A DNA stretch of 64,000 bases from Okeania sp. SIO2C9 (lineage in GTDB: Bacteria; Cyanobacteriota; Cyanobacteriia; Cyanobacteriales; Microcoleaceae): the NCBI RefSeq assembly GCF_010672455.1, contig NZ_JAAHGO010000005.1, forward strand, positions 64,221 through 128,220, written 5' to 3'. Positions 1 to 10,681 of this stretch are shown piece by piece. Position numbers and translations under genes: made by a program. The notes beneath the pieces were generated by a model. That model searched no databases, had not been told where the DNA came from, and saw only the letters and a list, made by a program, of their open reading frames with translations. Every line of letters begins with the position of its first letter. The first letter of the stretch is position 1.

Positions 1-1017
1 TAAAACCCCGCCTTTTAAGGCGAAATATTTTTGGAGCGAAGCTCAAATCCCCCGTTACAAAAATAACTTCTGTACCTCGCCAATCCGACGGCTCCCCTAT
101 CTGATTTCTGACTTCTGACTTCGTTAAAACACTGTGTCTATGGGTAATCTGAAACAGCGACTTCTGGCAAATATTTATTCAAATAGCAGAACTCTAGTGC
201 CGCTACGCGGAAGTCAAAAGTCAAAAGTCAAAAGTCAAAAATTAAGTCAGAATGAATAGCTTTAATACCATTTATTAGGAATGATTTTTCACTTAATGGT
301 ACTGCAATAGTAGTGATAAAAAGTATACCAACAATAGTATTCAATTAACGATTGTAATTGACAATTGTCCTAGAAATATTTATATAGATTAAATTTATTA
401 TTATAACACTATTTCAATGATTTAAAAGTTTTAATAATTGCTTGATGCTCATAAATTTCATCAAAACTTTATAAAAATGGAGCTTTGAGTCAAGAATTGA
501 TACTGTAATAGACATCTCCATAAAAGAGGCATTAGGGGGAAATAATTGATAATTTCTATGTGATAATTGATTTTATTTTTTATGATCACTAGATATGTAA
601 TAGTAATGATATTAGTCAGGTATTTATAGCATCTATAATAATTTTTTCAAATACATTAAAGACAAAACTACTAACTACTGAGAGGATATCTGAAAAGTTT
701 TTTGATACTGAATTTTGCCCCCCTATCCCCCCAAATTTGGGGGGAACAAGAGCCAATTTGCTTCTAAAAAGTCCCCCAATTTTGGGGGATGCGCGGGGGC
801 TTGGATGTAGCAAATTGGACTTCTCAGACAACCTCTGAAATATTCAGCTATTGTTGTCAAACCAAAAATTCCCTGTTCCTGATGCAGGAGACTTGAATAT
901 GATGTGATTTGAAATTGAAAAAAATAATCTTAGTCGGGGGTTAAAAGTTTTTCTAGTCAACTTTTAAGCCCAATTTTTATTAATATATTTACATACATTA
1001 AAAGGGTTGATTCTGCG
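1..1017. other. Gene-less AT-rich spacer with microrepeats
   Basis: I see no credible gene here. The stretch holds a short palindrome near the left edge (CGCCTT/AAGGCG), four tandem copies of a GTCAAAA heptamer at about 211-240, one degenerate left end of the TAGACATCTCC element at about 509, and the C/G-rich element listed separately. A 71-codon minus-strand frame lies inside that element and looks like repeat sequence, not a gene. Confidence 0.6.
676..838. repeat. MITE-like element with C/G-rich hairpin core
   Basis: The imperfect inverted ends read roughly GAGAGGATATCTGAAAAG on the left and, complemented, CAGAGGTTGTCTGAGAAG on the right. The core carries runs of C and G able to fold (CCCCAAATTTGGGG type). 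The same core recurs at about 28499-28580 and 28686-28771 near pheS, so it is a dispersed family. Confidence 0.55.
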
Positions 1018-2829
1018 ATGAATTCCAGAGAATATCCATTGCCAACATATACCTTAGCAACACGAGAACAGTTACTAGGTTTAGACCTGCGATCGCTAGC
1101 TTTATCTCGAGTTGGTTTAGCTTTAATTACTATTGTCGATCTAATCGAACGTTTTGGCGATATGAAAGCTCACTATACAGATTTTGGTATCTTACCCCAC
1201 GCAGTACTAATTGAAAAATTTTTAAATTCCTCGGTTTGGTCGCTTCATCTTTTTAGTGGCAATATTTTATTTCAAGGAATACTTTTTGTAGTTGCTTTTA
1301 TTTGTGCTTTAGCACTTTTAGTTGGTTATCGTACTCGCTTATTCACAATTTTATCTTGGGTTTTACTCGCTTCTTTGCACAGTCGTAATCAAATGATCCT
1401 TAATGCTGGAGATGCTGAATTGCGTCTCCTTCTATTTTGGGCAATATTTTTACCTTTAGGAGCATATTATTCAGTTGATAGTGCCTTGAATTCTGAATCA
1501 AAACCTTTTCCTAAATCAATTATTTCAGGTGGTACTATCGCTTTAACTCTACAAATATGCTTTGTTTATTGGTTTACGGCGATGCTTAAATCTCATCCTA
1601 TTTGGTGGGAAGAAGGAACTGCTGTTTACTACGCTTTAAATATCGATCAACTTGCTACTCCTCTAAGTAGCTTCATGTTGCAGTTTCCCAAATTTTTAGT
1701 CTTTGCTAATTTCGCTACTCTTTGGATTGAATTATTAGCACCTTTTTTATTATTTGTACCAATTAAAAATAGCTTTTTTCGTTGCTTAACAGTATTTATT
1801 TTTGTTGGTTTACATATTGGTTTTCGCCTTGGCTTAGTTTTAGGCTTATTTCCTTATGTATGTATTATTTCTTGGTTAGTGTTATTGCCTAGTGATTTTT
1901 GGGATTGGTTAACTGATAAATTACAATTTAAACAGATTAAAAATATTAAAATTTATTATAATTCTGATTCTAGTACATACCAAAAAATCTTAAATTTACT
2001 TTGCTGCTTTTTGTTTTTACCAAGAGAATTAGTTTTCTCAGCCCAAACCCAACCAGCAATTTATACAGCAATAAAAAATAGTAATTCATGGTTATTAGTA
2101 GAACATCAAGGCAATCAATATATTCAATTTCAGGCATTAATTTATCTGTGTAATATTTCTCCAGTATTTCGACCTCTAACTTTAGTTTTGAGTTTACCTA
2201 TAATTACAACTATAGGCAAAAAAATATGCGCTGAACTCAACAATATCAATAGTAACTTTCATCAATTTATTTCCAAATTACAGTATCGGAAAAATTCAGT
2301 TTATCCAGCCAATTATCAGAATATTATTGCTTTATTGCTTCTAGCTTTCGTATTGCTCTGGAATCTTAATACTATTTCCCCCAAAATATTTCCTATCCCT
2401 AAAATAGTCAGAGCAACTAATTTAATTCTCAGACTAGACCAAAGATGGGGTATGTTTGCTCCTTATCCCTCACGGGAAGATGGTTGGTATGTCATTCCAG
2501 GTAAACTTAAAAATGGTAAAGAAATTGATTTATTTAAAAATGGTCAACCCGTGATTTGGGATAAACCATTATTAGTTTCATCAACTTATCCTAATGTACG
2601 CTGGCGTAAATATATGATGAAAATTTGGTTGAAGCGTCATGCTGCTCATCGTCTTTATTATGGTAAATATTTGTGCCGTAACTGGAATAGTAAATATAAA
2701 GGTGAAGAACAACTTGATAATTTTGAAATATTTTTTATTTCAGAAAAAACTTTGCCAAACTATCAAACTCCTGAAGTCAAAAAAGTTTCGATTCATAAAC
2801 ATTATTGCTTTAAGAAACCCGATCAATAG
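1018..2829 (+). CDS. HTTM-domain multi-pass membrane protein
   Basis: This 603-residue protein has an N-terminal membrane domain (about residues 20-300) of the HTTM type, the region shared with vitamin-K-dependent gamma-carboxylases. The block HSRNQMILNAGDAELRLLLFW followed by FLPLGAYYS is characteristic. More hydrophobic segments follow near 375-460. The C-terminal soluble part contains LRLDQRWGMFAPYPSREDGWY, often seen in bacterial HTTM proteins. No catalytic role is established for most bacterial members and I infer none. The ATG follows an AGGG-containing stretch. The gene stands alone between long spacers. The family call is good; the function is unknown. Confidence 0.8.
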   Translation: MNSREYPLPTYTLATREQLLGLDLRSLALSRVGLALITIVDLIERFGDMKAHYTDFGILPHAVLIEKFLNSSVWSLHLFSGNILFQGILFVVAFICALALLVGYRTRLFTILSWVLLASLHSRNQMILNAGDAELRLLLFWAIFLPLGAYYSVDSALNSESKPFPKSIISGGTIALTLQICFVYWFTAMLKSHPIWWEEGTAVYYALNIDQLATPLSSFMLQFPKFLVFANFATLWIELLAPFLLFVPIKNSFFRCLTVFIFVGLHIGFRLGLVLGLFPYVCIISWLVLLPSDFWDWLTDKLQFKQIKNIKIYYNSDSSTYQKILNLLCCFLFLPRELVFSAQTQPAIYTAIKNSNSWLLVEHQGNQYIQFQALIYLCNISPVFRPLTLVLSLPIITTIGKKICAELNNINSNFHQFISKLQYRKNSVYPANYQNIIALLLLAFVLLWNLNTISPKIFPIPKIVRATNLILRLDQRWGMFAPYPSREDGWYVIPGKLKNGKEIDLFKNGQPVIWDKPLLVSSTYPNVRWRKYMMKIWLKRHAAHRLYYGKYLCRNWNSKYKGEEQLDNFEIFFISEKTLPNYQTPEVKKVSIHKHYCFKKPDQ

Positions 2830-3396
2830 TTAGATATATCTGACTGAATAAAGATATAAATTTTTGCATAAAAAAGGGAACAGGGAATAGGGAGAAAAAA
2901 TGATTTATTTGATAATTTTTACAACTATATTGCTGTCCTATAAAATGCTTACAGCAGATTTCAGACTAATGTGGTACAACTGACGGGGTAAATATTTTGT
3001 GCTTGTTCACTATCCATATTCCCATATTCCCATATTCCTATATTCCCTCTACTCCCTACTCCCTAAAACCATCAATAATATGGACCTTATATGTACTTCA
3101 TATATATATTTATCAATTCTTTCCACCTACTAGACTGATACAGCTAAAACCGTGAACTCTTATTTTTGTTTCTAGGTGTCTTTATCTCCCCACCCTCCCC
3201 ACACTTCCCACTCTCCCCACACTCCACCATTTAAGGTGTGTCAGTCCACTACTCCCTACTCCCTACTCCCTCAGACATCAATGAGTCAGAAGTCAAAAAT
3301 TAGAAGTTAGTTGACGATTATTATGAAAAATCTCGATCGCTGTACACTAGAACTAATGACTTTTAAATTTTAACTTTTGACTTAATTCAAAAATCT
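2830..3396. other. Spacer of low-complexity microrepeats
   Basis: No gene seen. It contains tandem microrepeats such as CCCATATT (about 3018-3050), ACTCCCT runs (about 3050-3065 and 3248-3272) and CCCCACAC runs (about 3190-3225), typical of intergenic sequence in this genome. Confidence 0.6.
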
Positions 3397-4881
3397 ATGA
3401 CTACAACTGTACAAGTAAAAACAGAGTATGAAGCAATTATTGGTCTAGAAACCCATTGTCAACTTAACACCCAAACCAAAATTTTCTCCGCTTCATCCAC
3501 AGAATTCGGTGCCCCACCAAACAGCAACATTGACCCAATATGTATGGGAATGCCTGGAGTATTACCCGTACTTAATCAAAAAGTCCTAGAATATGCCGTA
3601 AAAGCAGGACTTGCTCTAAATTGTCAAATAGCACCCTATAGTAAATTTGACCGTAAACAATATTTCTACCCTGACTTGCCTAAAAATTATCAAATTTCTC
3701 AGTATGACCTACCCATCGCGGAAAATGGTTGGCTAGAAATAGAAATAGTAGATGAAGATGGCACCGCAAACCGCAAAAAAATCGGCATTACCAGACTACA
3801 CATGGAAGAAGATGCAGGTAAGTTAGTCCATGGAGGTAGCGATCGCCTATCTGGGTCAACCTATTCAATGGTGGACTATAATCGTGCAGGTGTACCATTA
3901 GTAGAAATTGTATCAGAACCGGATATGCGCTCTGGACTAGAAGCGGCAGAATATGCTCAAGAACTACAGCGAATTGTCCGTTACCTTGGGGTGAGCGATG
4001 GTAATATGCAGGAAGGTTCTCTACGATGCGATGTGAATGTTTCTGTACGACCTGTGGGCCAAAAAGAGTTTGGTACAAAGGTAGAAATCAAAAATATGAA
4101 TTCCTTTAGTGCTATACAACGGGCGATCGAGTATGAAATTCAACGGCAAACTGAAGCTATTGAAGCAGGGGAAAAAATTATTCAAGAAACTAGACTCTGG
4201 GAAGAGGGTTCTCAACTTACTATTAGTATGAGGGTGAAGGAGGGTTCTAGTGATTATCGTTATTTTCCTGAACCTGATATTCCACCTATTGAAGTCTCCA
4301 CTCAGCAGTTAGATGCTTGGAAAGTAGAATTACCAGAATTACCCGCACAAAAACGTCACCGCTATGAAAGTAAGTTAGGTTTATCTGCTTATGATACTCG
4401 CGTGCTTACTGATGACTGTAAGGTAGCAGAATATTTTGAAGCAACAGTTGCAGCGGGAGGAAATGCAAAACAAGCAGCTAACTGGGTAATGGGAGATATT
4501 ACTGCTTATTTGAAAAATGAAAAAATTAGCATCACTGATATTGGCCTTAAACCAGAAAATTTGGCCGAACTAACTACAATTATTGAGGATGGTACTATCA
4601 GTGGCAAAATTGCTAAGGATATTCTGCCAGAATTATTATCAAAAGGTGGTTCTCCTAAAGAATTAGTAGAGAAAAAAGGTCTAATTCAAATTTCAGATAC
4701 TAAGGCAATAGAAGCAATTATTGATGAAGTTTTAGCAGCACATCCAGAAGAGTTGGAAAAATATCGTGGTGGTAGAACTAAACTGAAAGGTTTCTTTGTT
4801 GGGCAAGTGATGAAGAAAACTCAAGGACGTGCCGATCCAAAAATGACAAATAAATTAATTACTAAGAAGTTAGAAGGGTAA
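3397..4881 (+). CDS. gatB: Asp-tRNA(Asn)/Glu-tRNA(Gln) amidotransferase subunit B
   Basis: GatB of the GatCAB complex converts Glu-tRNA(Gln) and Asp-tRNA(Asn) into the amidated forms, which cyanobacteria need because they lack a direct glutaminyl-tRNA synthetase route. The protein is 494 residues, the usual length. The N-terminal kinase-like fold shows [20 protein letters not shown], then [28 protein letters not shown] and [18 protein letters not shown]. The C-terminal YqeY-like tail ends in [18 protein letters not shown]. All are family hallmarks. It is monocistronic here, with no gatA or gatC nearby, as is common in cyanobacteria. It appears intact. Confidence 0.97.
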   Translation: MTTTVQVKTEYEAIIGLETHCQLNTQTKIFSASSTEFGAPPNSNIDPICMGMPGVLPVLNQKVLEYAVKAGLALNCQIAPYSKFDRKQYFYPDLPKNYQISQYDLPIAENGWLEIEIVDEDGTANRKKIGITRLHMEEDAGKLVHGGSDRLSGSTYSMVDYNRAGVPLVEIVSEPDMRSGLEAAEYAQELQRIVRYLGVSDGNMQEGSLRCDVNVSVRPVGQKEFGTKVEIKNMNSFSAIQRAIEYEIQRQTEAIEAGEKIIQETRLWEEGSQLTISMRVKEGSSDYRYFPEPDIPPIEVSTQQLDAWKVELPELPAQKRHRYESKLGLSAYDTRVLTDDCKVAEYFEATVAAGGNAKQAANWVMGDITAYLKNEKISITDIGLKPENLAELTTIIEDGTISGKIAKDILPELLSKGGSPKELVEKKGLIQISDTKAIEAIIDEVLAAHPEELEKYRGGRTKLKGFFVGQVMKKTQGRADPKMTNKLITKKLEG

Positions 4882-4923
4882 ATATTAATTAATAATTAAT
4901 AATTAATAATTAATAATTAATAA

Positions 4924-5398
4924 TTAGGGTTTGCTGATTAAATCTAAAAGCATTGACATATAAAGGCAAGTGCCTTTTTGGGATCGAAAAAAGTGCAAAT
5001 TTTTCAGCTCTTTATGCTTAAAAAGTTAGTATTTTAGGCAAGACTTGGGCAGAAAAATCATTCTTACCGAAAAATTGTGGGTATGCGCCTCCCCTTGGAT
5101 AGGGGATAATAAGCGGTCGTTTGCGCAGCATTCCGTAGGATGGGATGGCGAGGTCTCCTCGCCATATCCAATCGACTCCTGTGAAGAAAAATTTTCATGA
5201 ATTTGTCAATCCTCTTCAATTCATAGAGAGGTAATTATTCATTATTCATTATTCATTATTCATTGTTGAAAATTCTTACTCCTACCTCCTCGCTCATTCC
5301 AATTTATCCTGTCTTCTCCTCCTGGGAGGGGGAGGGGCGAGGGGTGGGTTGTCTCCTGTGTCTTACCCCTACTAAAAGACTTTTTCAGCAAACCCTAA
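4924..5398. repeat. MITE-like element, TTAGGGTTTGCTGA family, with nested insert
   Basis: The perfect inverted ends are TTAGGGTTTGCTGA at 4924-4937 and its complement at 5385-5398. Internal sequence around AAAAAGTTAGTATTTTAGG matches copies at 21406-21599 and 34374-34607. This copy is about twice as long because another repeat (5064-5270) has inserted into it. No transposase is encoded, so it looks non-autonomous. Confidence 0.8.
5064..5270 (+). repeat. ACCGAA-family element nested in another MITE
   Basis: It starts TTACCGAAAAATTG and ends with GAGAGGTAATTATTC plus tandem ATTATTC units and TTGAA. This arrangement recurs at 26212, 37483, 38110 and 40483, and inverted at 25957, 34608 and 54674. 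The middle carries an extra cassette (GGCGAGG..CGCCATATCC) also present in the 37483 and 40483 copies. Confidence 0.7.
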
Positions 5399-5593
5399 TT
5401 AAACTTAAGGCCAACTTCAAACCTATGCTTCTAGCGGCTCCTGTTATAACAACAATTTCGCTCATTTTTTTTGATAGAGTTCCATTTGTCTTCCTGAAGG
5501 TGGAAACCGTAGGAATCAATGTCGTCTTTGAAAACAGAAATCCCTGTCATTTTCCTTTGATACCAAGTCCGCTTTTGCTGAAATAGCAAAGTA

Positions 5594-6325
5594 TTAATTA
5601 ATACTTTCTTCTAAAGCCTTTTTTGCTAGTCGGGTTAAATAAATAGTTATGGCAACTGTGGCAATTAAACCAACTATATTAATTATCCATTTAGTTAATT
5701 CTACAGTAGAATTTGTTGGTTGTTGAGAAGTACCAATTAAAGTAATATCACCTGCTATAGAACCAATATAAACATACATTATTGTTCCTGGAATCATTCC
5801 TAGAGAACCCAAAATATAATCTTTTAAAGAAACCTGCATGACACCAAAAGCATAATTCAAAAGATTAAAAGGAAATAAAGGGCAAAGTCTAGTTAAAAAA
5901 ACAATTTTAAATCCTTCTTTCACCACAGCTAGATCGACGACTTGAAATTTTGGATGTTGATGTAATTGTTGGTAAACCCAATCGCGAGATATATACCGTC
6001 CGATAATAAAAGCTATTGTAGCGCCTAAAGTTGAAGCAAAAAAAACATAAATAGCTCCCCAGAGAACTCCAAATATTACTCCTCCTCCCATAGTTAAAAC
6101 CAAACCAGGAATTAATAGTAAAGTAGCTAAATTATAAATAATTATGAAAGCGACCGGACTCCAAATACCTAGAGTTTCAATCCAGATTAATATATTTTTT
6201 AAAAGTTCCGGTAGGTTAAAATATTTGGCTGCAATAATTAAGCTTATAACTACAAGAAATAACAAAAAAAACTTGCAAAGTTTTTTGAATTTTCTCTGGG
6301 CATGAGTATTTCTAAATATATTCAT
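5594..6325 (-). CDS. TVP38/TMEM64 (VTT-domain) membrane protein
   Basis: This 243-residue integral membrane protein of the VTT/SNARE-associated family, related to DedA, has an N-terminal anchor at about 15-33, then the VTT core with LIPGLVLTMGGGVIFGVLWG, FASTLGATIAFIIGRY and FLTRLCPLFPFNLLNYAFGV. The signature GSLGMIPGTIMYVYIGS comes near residues 172-188, and a last membrane helix ends with basic residues. Related proteins act in lipid scrambling or membrane homeostasis; the bacterial role is not settled. It is a single gene, convergent with the repeat-filled region on its left. Confidence 0.88.
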   Translation of the reverse strand: MNIFRNTHAQRKFKKLCKFFLLFLVVISLIIAAKYFNLPELLKNILIWIETLGIWSPVAFIIIYNLATLLLIPGLVLTMGGGVIFGVLWGAIYVFFASTLGATIAFIIGRYISRDWVYQQLHQHPKFQVVDLAVVKEGFKIVFLTRLCPLFPFNLLNYAFGVMQVSLKDYILGSLGMIPGTIMYVYIGSIAGDITLIGTSQQPTNSTVELTKWIINIVGLIATVAITIYLTRLAKKALEESIN

Positions 6326-6844
6326 TTCTAAATATTACCGAAAAAAATCCATGAATATTTCTGAATATTTCCCCTAAATGTCTTTATGAAGTTTCCCGAA
6401 TTTACTGATTTTTTATTCCTTCTTCAATAACTCATAACCAAACTTTTAATGTGAAGAAATTATAAAATATCATGCTCAAATTATTCTTGTCTTAGTTAAC
6501 TATGAATTTTTACTGAGAATAATTACTGGAGAAATAAATAACTAAAATCATCCCTCTCCATAGCTTAGTTTCATAAAAATACAATTGCTATACCTAAAAT
6601 AATTATCACTACCTATGCAAAATTAGTTGAACATTTGTAAGTAGGGAGGAGGGAGTAGGGCATAAAAAATATGCTTAAATACTGAATTTTAAGAATATTT
6701 GATTAGCGATCGCCTTCGTTAAAATTATCAAGTCAAGCAGAGAAATTTAATTATAGTAAATCTTTAACCAAAACTTAAATTGATTTTAATTATTATATGT
6801 TATTGTAATAAATAAATTTATATATATGGAAAAAAATTAATTAA
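6326..6844. other. AT-rich divergent spacer, no gene seen
   Basis: It separates two divergently transcribed genes. One HIP1-like GCGATCGCC lies near 6705. I see no long inverted repeat and no credible reading frame. Confidence 0.55.
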
Positions 6845-7396
6845 ATGAATTTATATTATCGTATTTTCTGGAGTACAGCCTTAACATTAGCAAGTATATT
6901 AACCACAGATATAACTACCTTAGCTTCGGCAAAAAAGACCAGTCTTTTGATTGACTCAAACAATAATAATTCTTATCAAAATCTTGTAGAACAAGCAGAA
7001 AATTTAGCAAAAAATACAATCAATCAAGTATTTCAAAATAATCCAGAAATAACAGAAATTACTATCACCATCTTAGGAGAACGTCAGAGTCAAATAGTAC
7101 CTATTCTACGTTCAAACATATCTCGTGCTGAATGGCAAAAAAATGCAGAAATTGATAACTTGACTAGATATTTTGCCGATGCCAAATATTTACTAAAGTT
7201 TGGTAATAATAATCAAGATACATCCAAAACTCAACCTCAAACTCCTGACTCTTCTCCTCAAATTCCAGCTCCACCTCCACCATCACCCAATACTCAACCT
7301 ATAGTTCCTCAGCCTTCAAAAAAATCTCCCACACCACCTACATCTAAACCTCCAATATTTCCTTCTGATGAAGATGACTCCGAAATAGATGATTAA
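6845..7396 (+). CDS. Secreted or lipid-facing hypothetical protein, proline-rich tail
   Basis: I do not recognise the family. The 183-residue protein begins with a plausible export signal (basic start, hydrophobic TALTLASILTTDITTLASA, cleavage near residue 29). A central mixed alpha/beta region (about 40-120, with ITEITITILGERQSQIVPILRS) follows. The tail from about residue 130 is rich in Pro, Ser and Thr and ends in an acidic EDDSEIDD. The tail may be a flexible cell-wall spacer, which is inference. The ATG is preceded by a GGAAAA stretch. Confidence 0.7.
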   Translation: MNLYYRIFWSTALTLASILTTDITTLASAKKTSLLIDSNNNNSYQNLVEQAENLAKNTINQVFQNNPEITEITITILGERQSQIVPILRSNISRAEWQKNAEIDNLTRYFADAKYLLKFGNNNQDTSKTQPQTPDSSPQIPAPPPPSPNTQPIVPQPSKKSPTPPTSKPPIFPSDEDDSEIDD

Positions 7397-7942
7397 TAGC
7401 AGGGAATAGGGAACAGGAAACAGGGAACAGTGAGAAATATATTTCACTGTCTAAGGTTTATTATCAGTCTATGTCCTAAACAACCCATTCTTTAGCTATC
7501 TATATGTTTTCTTGAGTGGGGGAGTGAGTAGGGACATTGCATGAAACGTCCGTACAGAGTAGTAAACATCAGAATAATATACACTTACTGGCTAAATAAT
7601 TGCTCAAATTCATTCTCTCCTCAATAACTAAAACCTTCTTCAATTAAGTTCAATAATTAGACTCCATATAACTTTAATCACTCGATAAAATTGAAAGAAA
7701 ATATTATAAAATATCTTCCCAATACTTGCTCAATTAGATAAATTAACCAAAAATTAAACAAGACTTTAACTAAACTTAAACAAACAATAAACTAACTATA
7801 AATTTGTTTAGATAAACTTCTGAAGGCAGTATAAAAAAACCAACTATATAAACACAATTTCTAGGTAAAAAATACTGCTAGCAATAGATTTAGAAACCGT
7901 AATCTACCACCTCTTGCACAGAAGAGAACTAAATAAAGTTTT
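7397..7942. other. Spacer upstream of the phoX-like gene
   Basis: The left part is low-complexity repeat (GGGAACAGG units). The right part is AT-rich leader containing the candidate PHO box listed separately. No gene seen. Confidence 0.55.
7742..7802 (+). promoter_or_regulatory. Candidate PHO box and -10 upstream of phoX
   Basis: Four direct heptamers TTAACCA, TTAAACA, TTAACTA and TTAAACA start at 7743, 7754, 7766 and 7776. Their spacing is about one helical turn (11, 12, 10). Cyanobacterial PhoB/SphR boxes are tandem TTAAC-type repeats at 11-base intervals, upstream of a -10 without a -35. A TATAAA at 7797-7802 fits that geometry. The next gene is a phosphatase-like gene. The region is AT-rich, so chance similarity is possible. 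Confidence 0.5.
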
Positions 7943-10303
7943 ATGTCCAGACTAACTCGTAGAAAACTATTAATGTTTTTCGGATGTAGCGCAGCAGCTA
8001 CAGCACTATCACCAAAAATTGGCAATTTTTTGGGTAGTAGCTCCGAAATAGCTCAAGCTCAAACCGGGGGTCTGAGTTTCACACCACTAAAACTGGCACA
8101 TCCTTTAGAAGCTTATGAAAATAACCCTAGCTTTGTACCTTTAGGAATAGGTGGAGAAGGAGGTACTATAGAAGCAGGTGTAGATGTAGCATTACAGTCC
8201 TATCAATACTTCGATGATGTAATAGTACCTCCGGAATTTGAAAGGTATGTAATTGTTGCTTGGGGCGATCGCGTATTTCCTAACCCAGAAGAATACTTTG
8301 GCTATAACTGCGATTATGTAAGTTTCATTCCTATTAATGGTAACCCTGATGATGGCTACCTATGGGTTAACCATGAGTATGTCTCTTATCCCATATCCTC
8401 ATTAATAGGTGGTGATGACCTAGCTGGTTTCCCCACAACAGACCAACTTGTACTAGGTTTAGATTTATCTCAAGAGAGCTCCTTCACCCGTGGGGAATTT
8501 GCTTATAACCAAGGTGGATCTATTATCCGTATCACTAAAAGTGGTAATGGTCGTTATGCTACTGTCGCTGATGATGCTAACCGTCGAGTACATCTATTAT
8601 CTGGACTAGGAATTAACTCTGAACGTTCAGATGGTTATCAAAGCGTTACATCTTGGGGTCCAGCTAGCTATCAGACTGGAGACCAAAACTTCTTAATAGG
8701 TACTGGACCTGCTGCTACTGATGTATTTCCTCTAAGTTCTGATGGACTTGGTAATCGAATTATTGGTACAGCCTTCAATTGCTCTGGTGGTACAACTCCT
8801 TGGGGCACAATTTTGACTGCTGAAGAAAACTTCCAAGGTAGCGTTACAGAAGGCGTATTACCTAACGGTACTCAAACTGGTTATGATGAAGATGAAGAGA
8901 TAGGTTTTATCTTTGGTTTAGTCGGTGAAAAGTATGGCTGGATGGTAGAAATTTCTCCAGCAGACCCAAGTTTCCAAAACAGGAAACATACAGCTTTAGG
9001 TCGTTTCCGCCACGAAAATATTGCATTTCGAGTAGAAGCAGGCAGACCATTAGTAGCATATATGGGAGATGACCGTCGTGGTGGCCATACTTGGAAATTT
9101 GTAAGTAATGGTACTGTTTCTAATCCTACTGACCCAAATAATAGTCAATTATTTGAGAGTGGGACCCTTTATGCTGCACGATTAAATCCTGATGGCTCTG
9201 GTCAGTGGATACCCTTAGTTCCTAGCACTCCCACTAATCCTCTATCACCAAGCGAGATTGCTCAAGCTGAATTAAACGCTTTTGGTGAAGCTCAAAGAGA
9301 TGGCCGAATTCGCTTACCTCAACGTGCTGGTATTCCTGGAGCAGAACAGGATGGTGGGTCTTTCATTGTAGACCTGACAAATGAAAGCGTATTATCTAAT
9401 TATCAGGGAAGGACTCTAGGAGATTTTTACACTAGCCAAGGCGCTATTTTATGTGATGCTTTCTTAGCTGCTAACTTAGTAGGAGCTACTCCTACCTCTC
9501 GTCCTGAAGATGTAGAAGTTCACCCTGGTGATGGAAGTGTATTTATTGCCTATACAGATAATGCACCTGGTGGAGATGGATATCCAGATTCCAGAATATT
9601 TGTTGTGAGTAAATACTCAGCAGATATTAATGCCGTTCAACAATTTGGCGGTCTGTACCGAATCATTGAAACGAACAGCGATGCTACAAGTCTCACCTTT
9701 AGTTGGTCAGTTTTTGAGCAAAGTGGAGAAGATGGTGCTATTAACGGTGCAGGTTTTGCTAATGTGGATAACCTAGAAATTGATACTCTGGGTAATATCT
9801 GGGGTGTAACAGATATGTCTACCAGTAATCACAATGGTTTCCGAACTGGTGCTGCTGGAGAGCTAAGAGATATTGACCATACTGCTACTGGAAATGTTTC
9901 TAGCTTAACAGGGGTATTTGGTAACAACTGGTTGTTCTATATCCCTGTTGTTGGAGATAATGCTGGATTGGTTGTACCTTTTGCTTATGGCCCTCCTCGT
10001 TGCGAAATGACTGGACCATACTTTATCAGGAATGGAAATGTAGATGAGACTCTACTATTAGCTGTACAGCATCCAGGGGAAAGCGCACCTATTGGAGATG
10101 GAGTTCAACTAGGTCGAGATATTGAAATGTTAAGTCTGGATGGCACAAGTTTATTCACTCAGCAGCGAAGTGTACCTCGTGGTAGTAATTGGCCTAGTAA
10201 TATAGGTTATACAGGTAACCCTGGAGGTAGTTTTAATGGTTTGCTACCGCCAAGACCTTCTGTAATTGGTGTTACTCGTAGGAACGGTGGTGCCTTTGTT
10301 TAA
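7943..10303 (+). CDS. phoX: PhoX-like alkaline phosphatase (DUF839 family)
   Basis: This 786-residue exported protein belongs to the PhoX/COG3211 family of calcium- and iron-dependent phosphomonoesterases and related proteins that release phosphate from organic esters outside the cytoplasm. The N-terminus TRRKLLMFFGCSAAATALS is a twin-arginine signal ending near AQAQ. Family blocks include DGYLWVNHEYVSYP, CSGGTTPWGTILTAEENFQG, GRFRHENIAFRVEAGRPLVAYMGDDRRGGHTWKF (broken here only by length), RPEDVEVHPGDGSVFIAYTD and the C-terminal TGPYFIRNGNVDETLLLAVQHPGE. A candidate PHO box lies upstream. Some DUF839 proteins have no proven phosphatase activity, so the substrate is inferred. Confidence 0.85.
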   Translation: MSRLTRRKLLMFFGCSAAATALSPKIGNFLGSSSEIAQAQTGGLSFTPLKLAHPLEAYENNPSFVPLGIGGEGGTIEAGVDVALQSYQYFDDVIVPPEFERYVIVAWGDRVFPNPEEYFGYNCDYVSFIPINGNPDDGYLWVNHEYVSYPISSLIGGDDLAGFPTTDQLVLGLDLSQESSFTRGEFAYNQGGSIIRITKSGNGRYATVADDANRRVHLLSGLGINSERSDGYQSVTSWGPASYQTGDQNFLIGTGPAATDVFPLSSDGLGNRIIGTAFNCSGGTTPWGTILTAEENFQGSVTEGVLPNGTQTGYDEDEEIGFIFGLVGEKYGWMVEISPADPSFQNRKHTALGRFRHENIAFRVEAGRPLVAYMGDDRRGGHTWKFVSNGTVSNPTDPNNSQLFESGTLYAARLNPDGSGQWIPLVPSTPTNPLSPSEIAQAELNAFGEAQRDGRIRLPQRAGIPGAEQDGGSFIVDLTNESVLSNYQGRTLGDFYTSQGAILCDAFLAANLVGATPTSRPEDVEVHPGDGSVFIAYTDNAPGGDGYPDSRIFVVSKYSADINAVQQFGGLYRIIETNSDATSLTFSWSVFEQSGEDGAINGAGFANVDNLEIDTLGNIWGVTDMSTSNHNGFRTGAAGELRDIDHTATGNVSSLTGVFGNNWLFYIPVVGDNAGLVVPFAYGPPRCEMTGPYFIRNGNVDETLLLAVQHPGESAPIGDGVQLGRDIEMLSLDGTSLFTQQRSVPRGSNWPSNIGYTGNPGGSFNGLLPPRPSVIGVTRRNGGAFV

Positions 10304-10341
10304 TATTTTAGCTTGACCCTAGAAGGTCTAGTAATAGACCG

Positions 10342-10556
10342 ACACAGTTGAAATAGCACTCAGCAGTCAGCGGTCAGCTCTCAAGGCGTATGATGGGGGA
10401 TACTTAAGAGAAGCCGCTCCGCGTCTACAAACCTCCATCAACGCACACCACGCCCTTTTTCAAATAAGCTTGGGGGATGTCGAACCCGCCGATTTTAGCT
10501 GTTTGCGTAGCATCCCGCAGGGAAGCGCTGATAGCTGAAGCGCTGATAGCTTGTTA
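10342..10556. repeat. Dispersed intergenic element (copy 1 of 2)
   Basis: It shares several blocks in order with 61424-61640: CAGTCAGCGGTCAGC, CTCAAGG.GTAT.ATG, GCGCACCACGC or GCACACCACGCCC, a CTTGGGGGA-like block, and a TTTGCG.AGCAT block. Both copies lie just downstream of a plus-strand stop codon. No coding content. Confidence 0.55.
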
Positions 10557-10681
10557 AGCTTGACGCGCCAGTAGTTTCAAACTTATTCCTGGAGATATTT
10601 AATCAAAAAAAATATATATGATTATTTCACTAAAAGTAGTATCATATTAAGATTGATAACTTGTAACAGAAGGAAAAACAA

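Noticed and set aside
616-831. 71-codon minus-strand frame
   Set aside because: It lies inside the C/G-rich repeat element shared with the pheS region and has no ribosome binding site or family resemblance.
5263-5586. 107-codon plus-strand frame after gatB
   Set aside because: It begins in the tail of an ACCGAA element and runs through the right end of the TTAGGGTTTGCTGA element, so it is repeat sequence.
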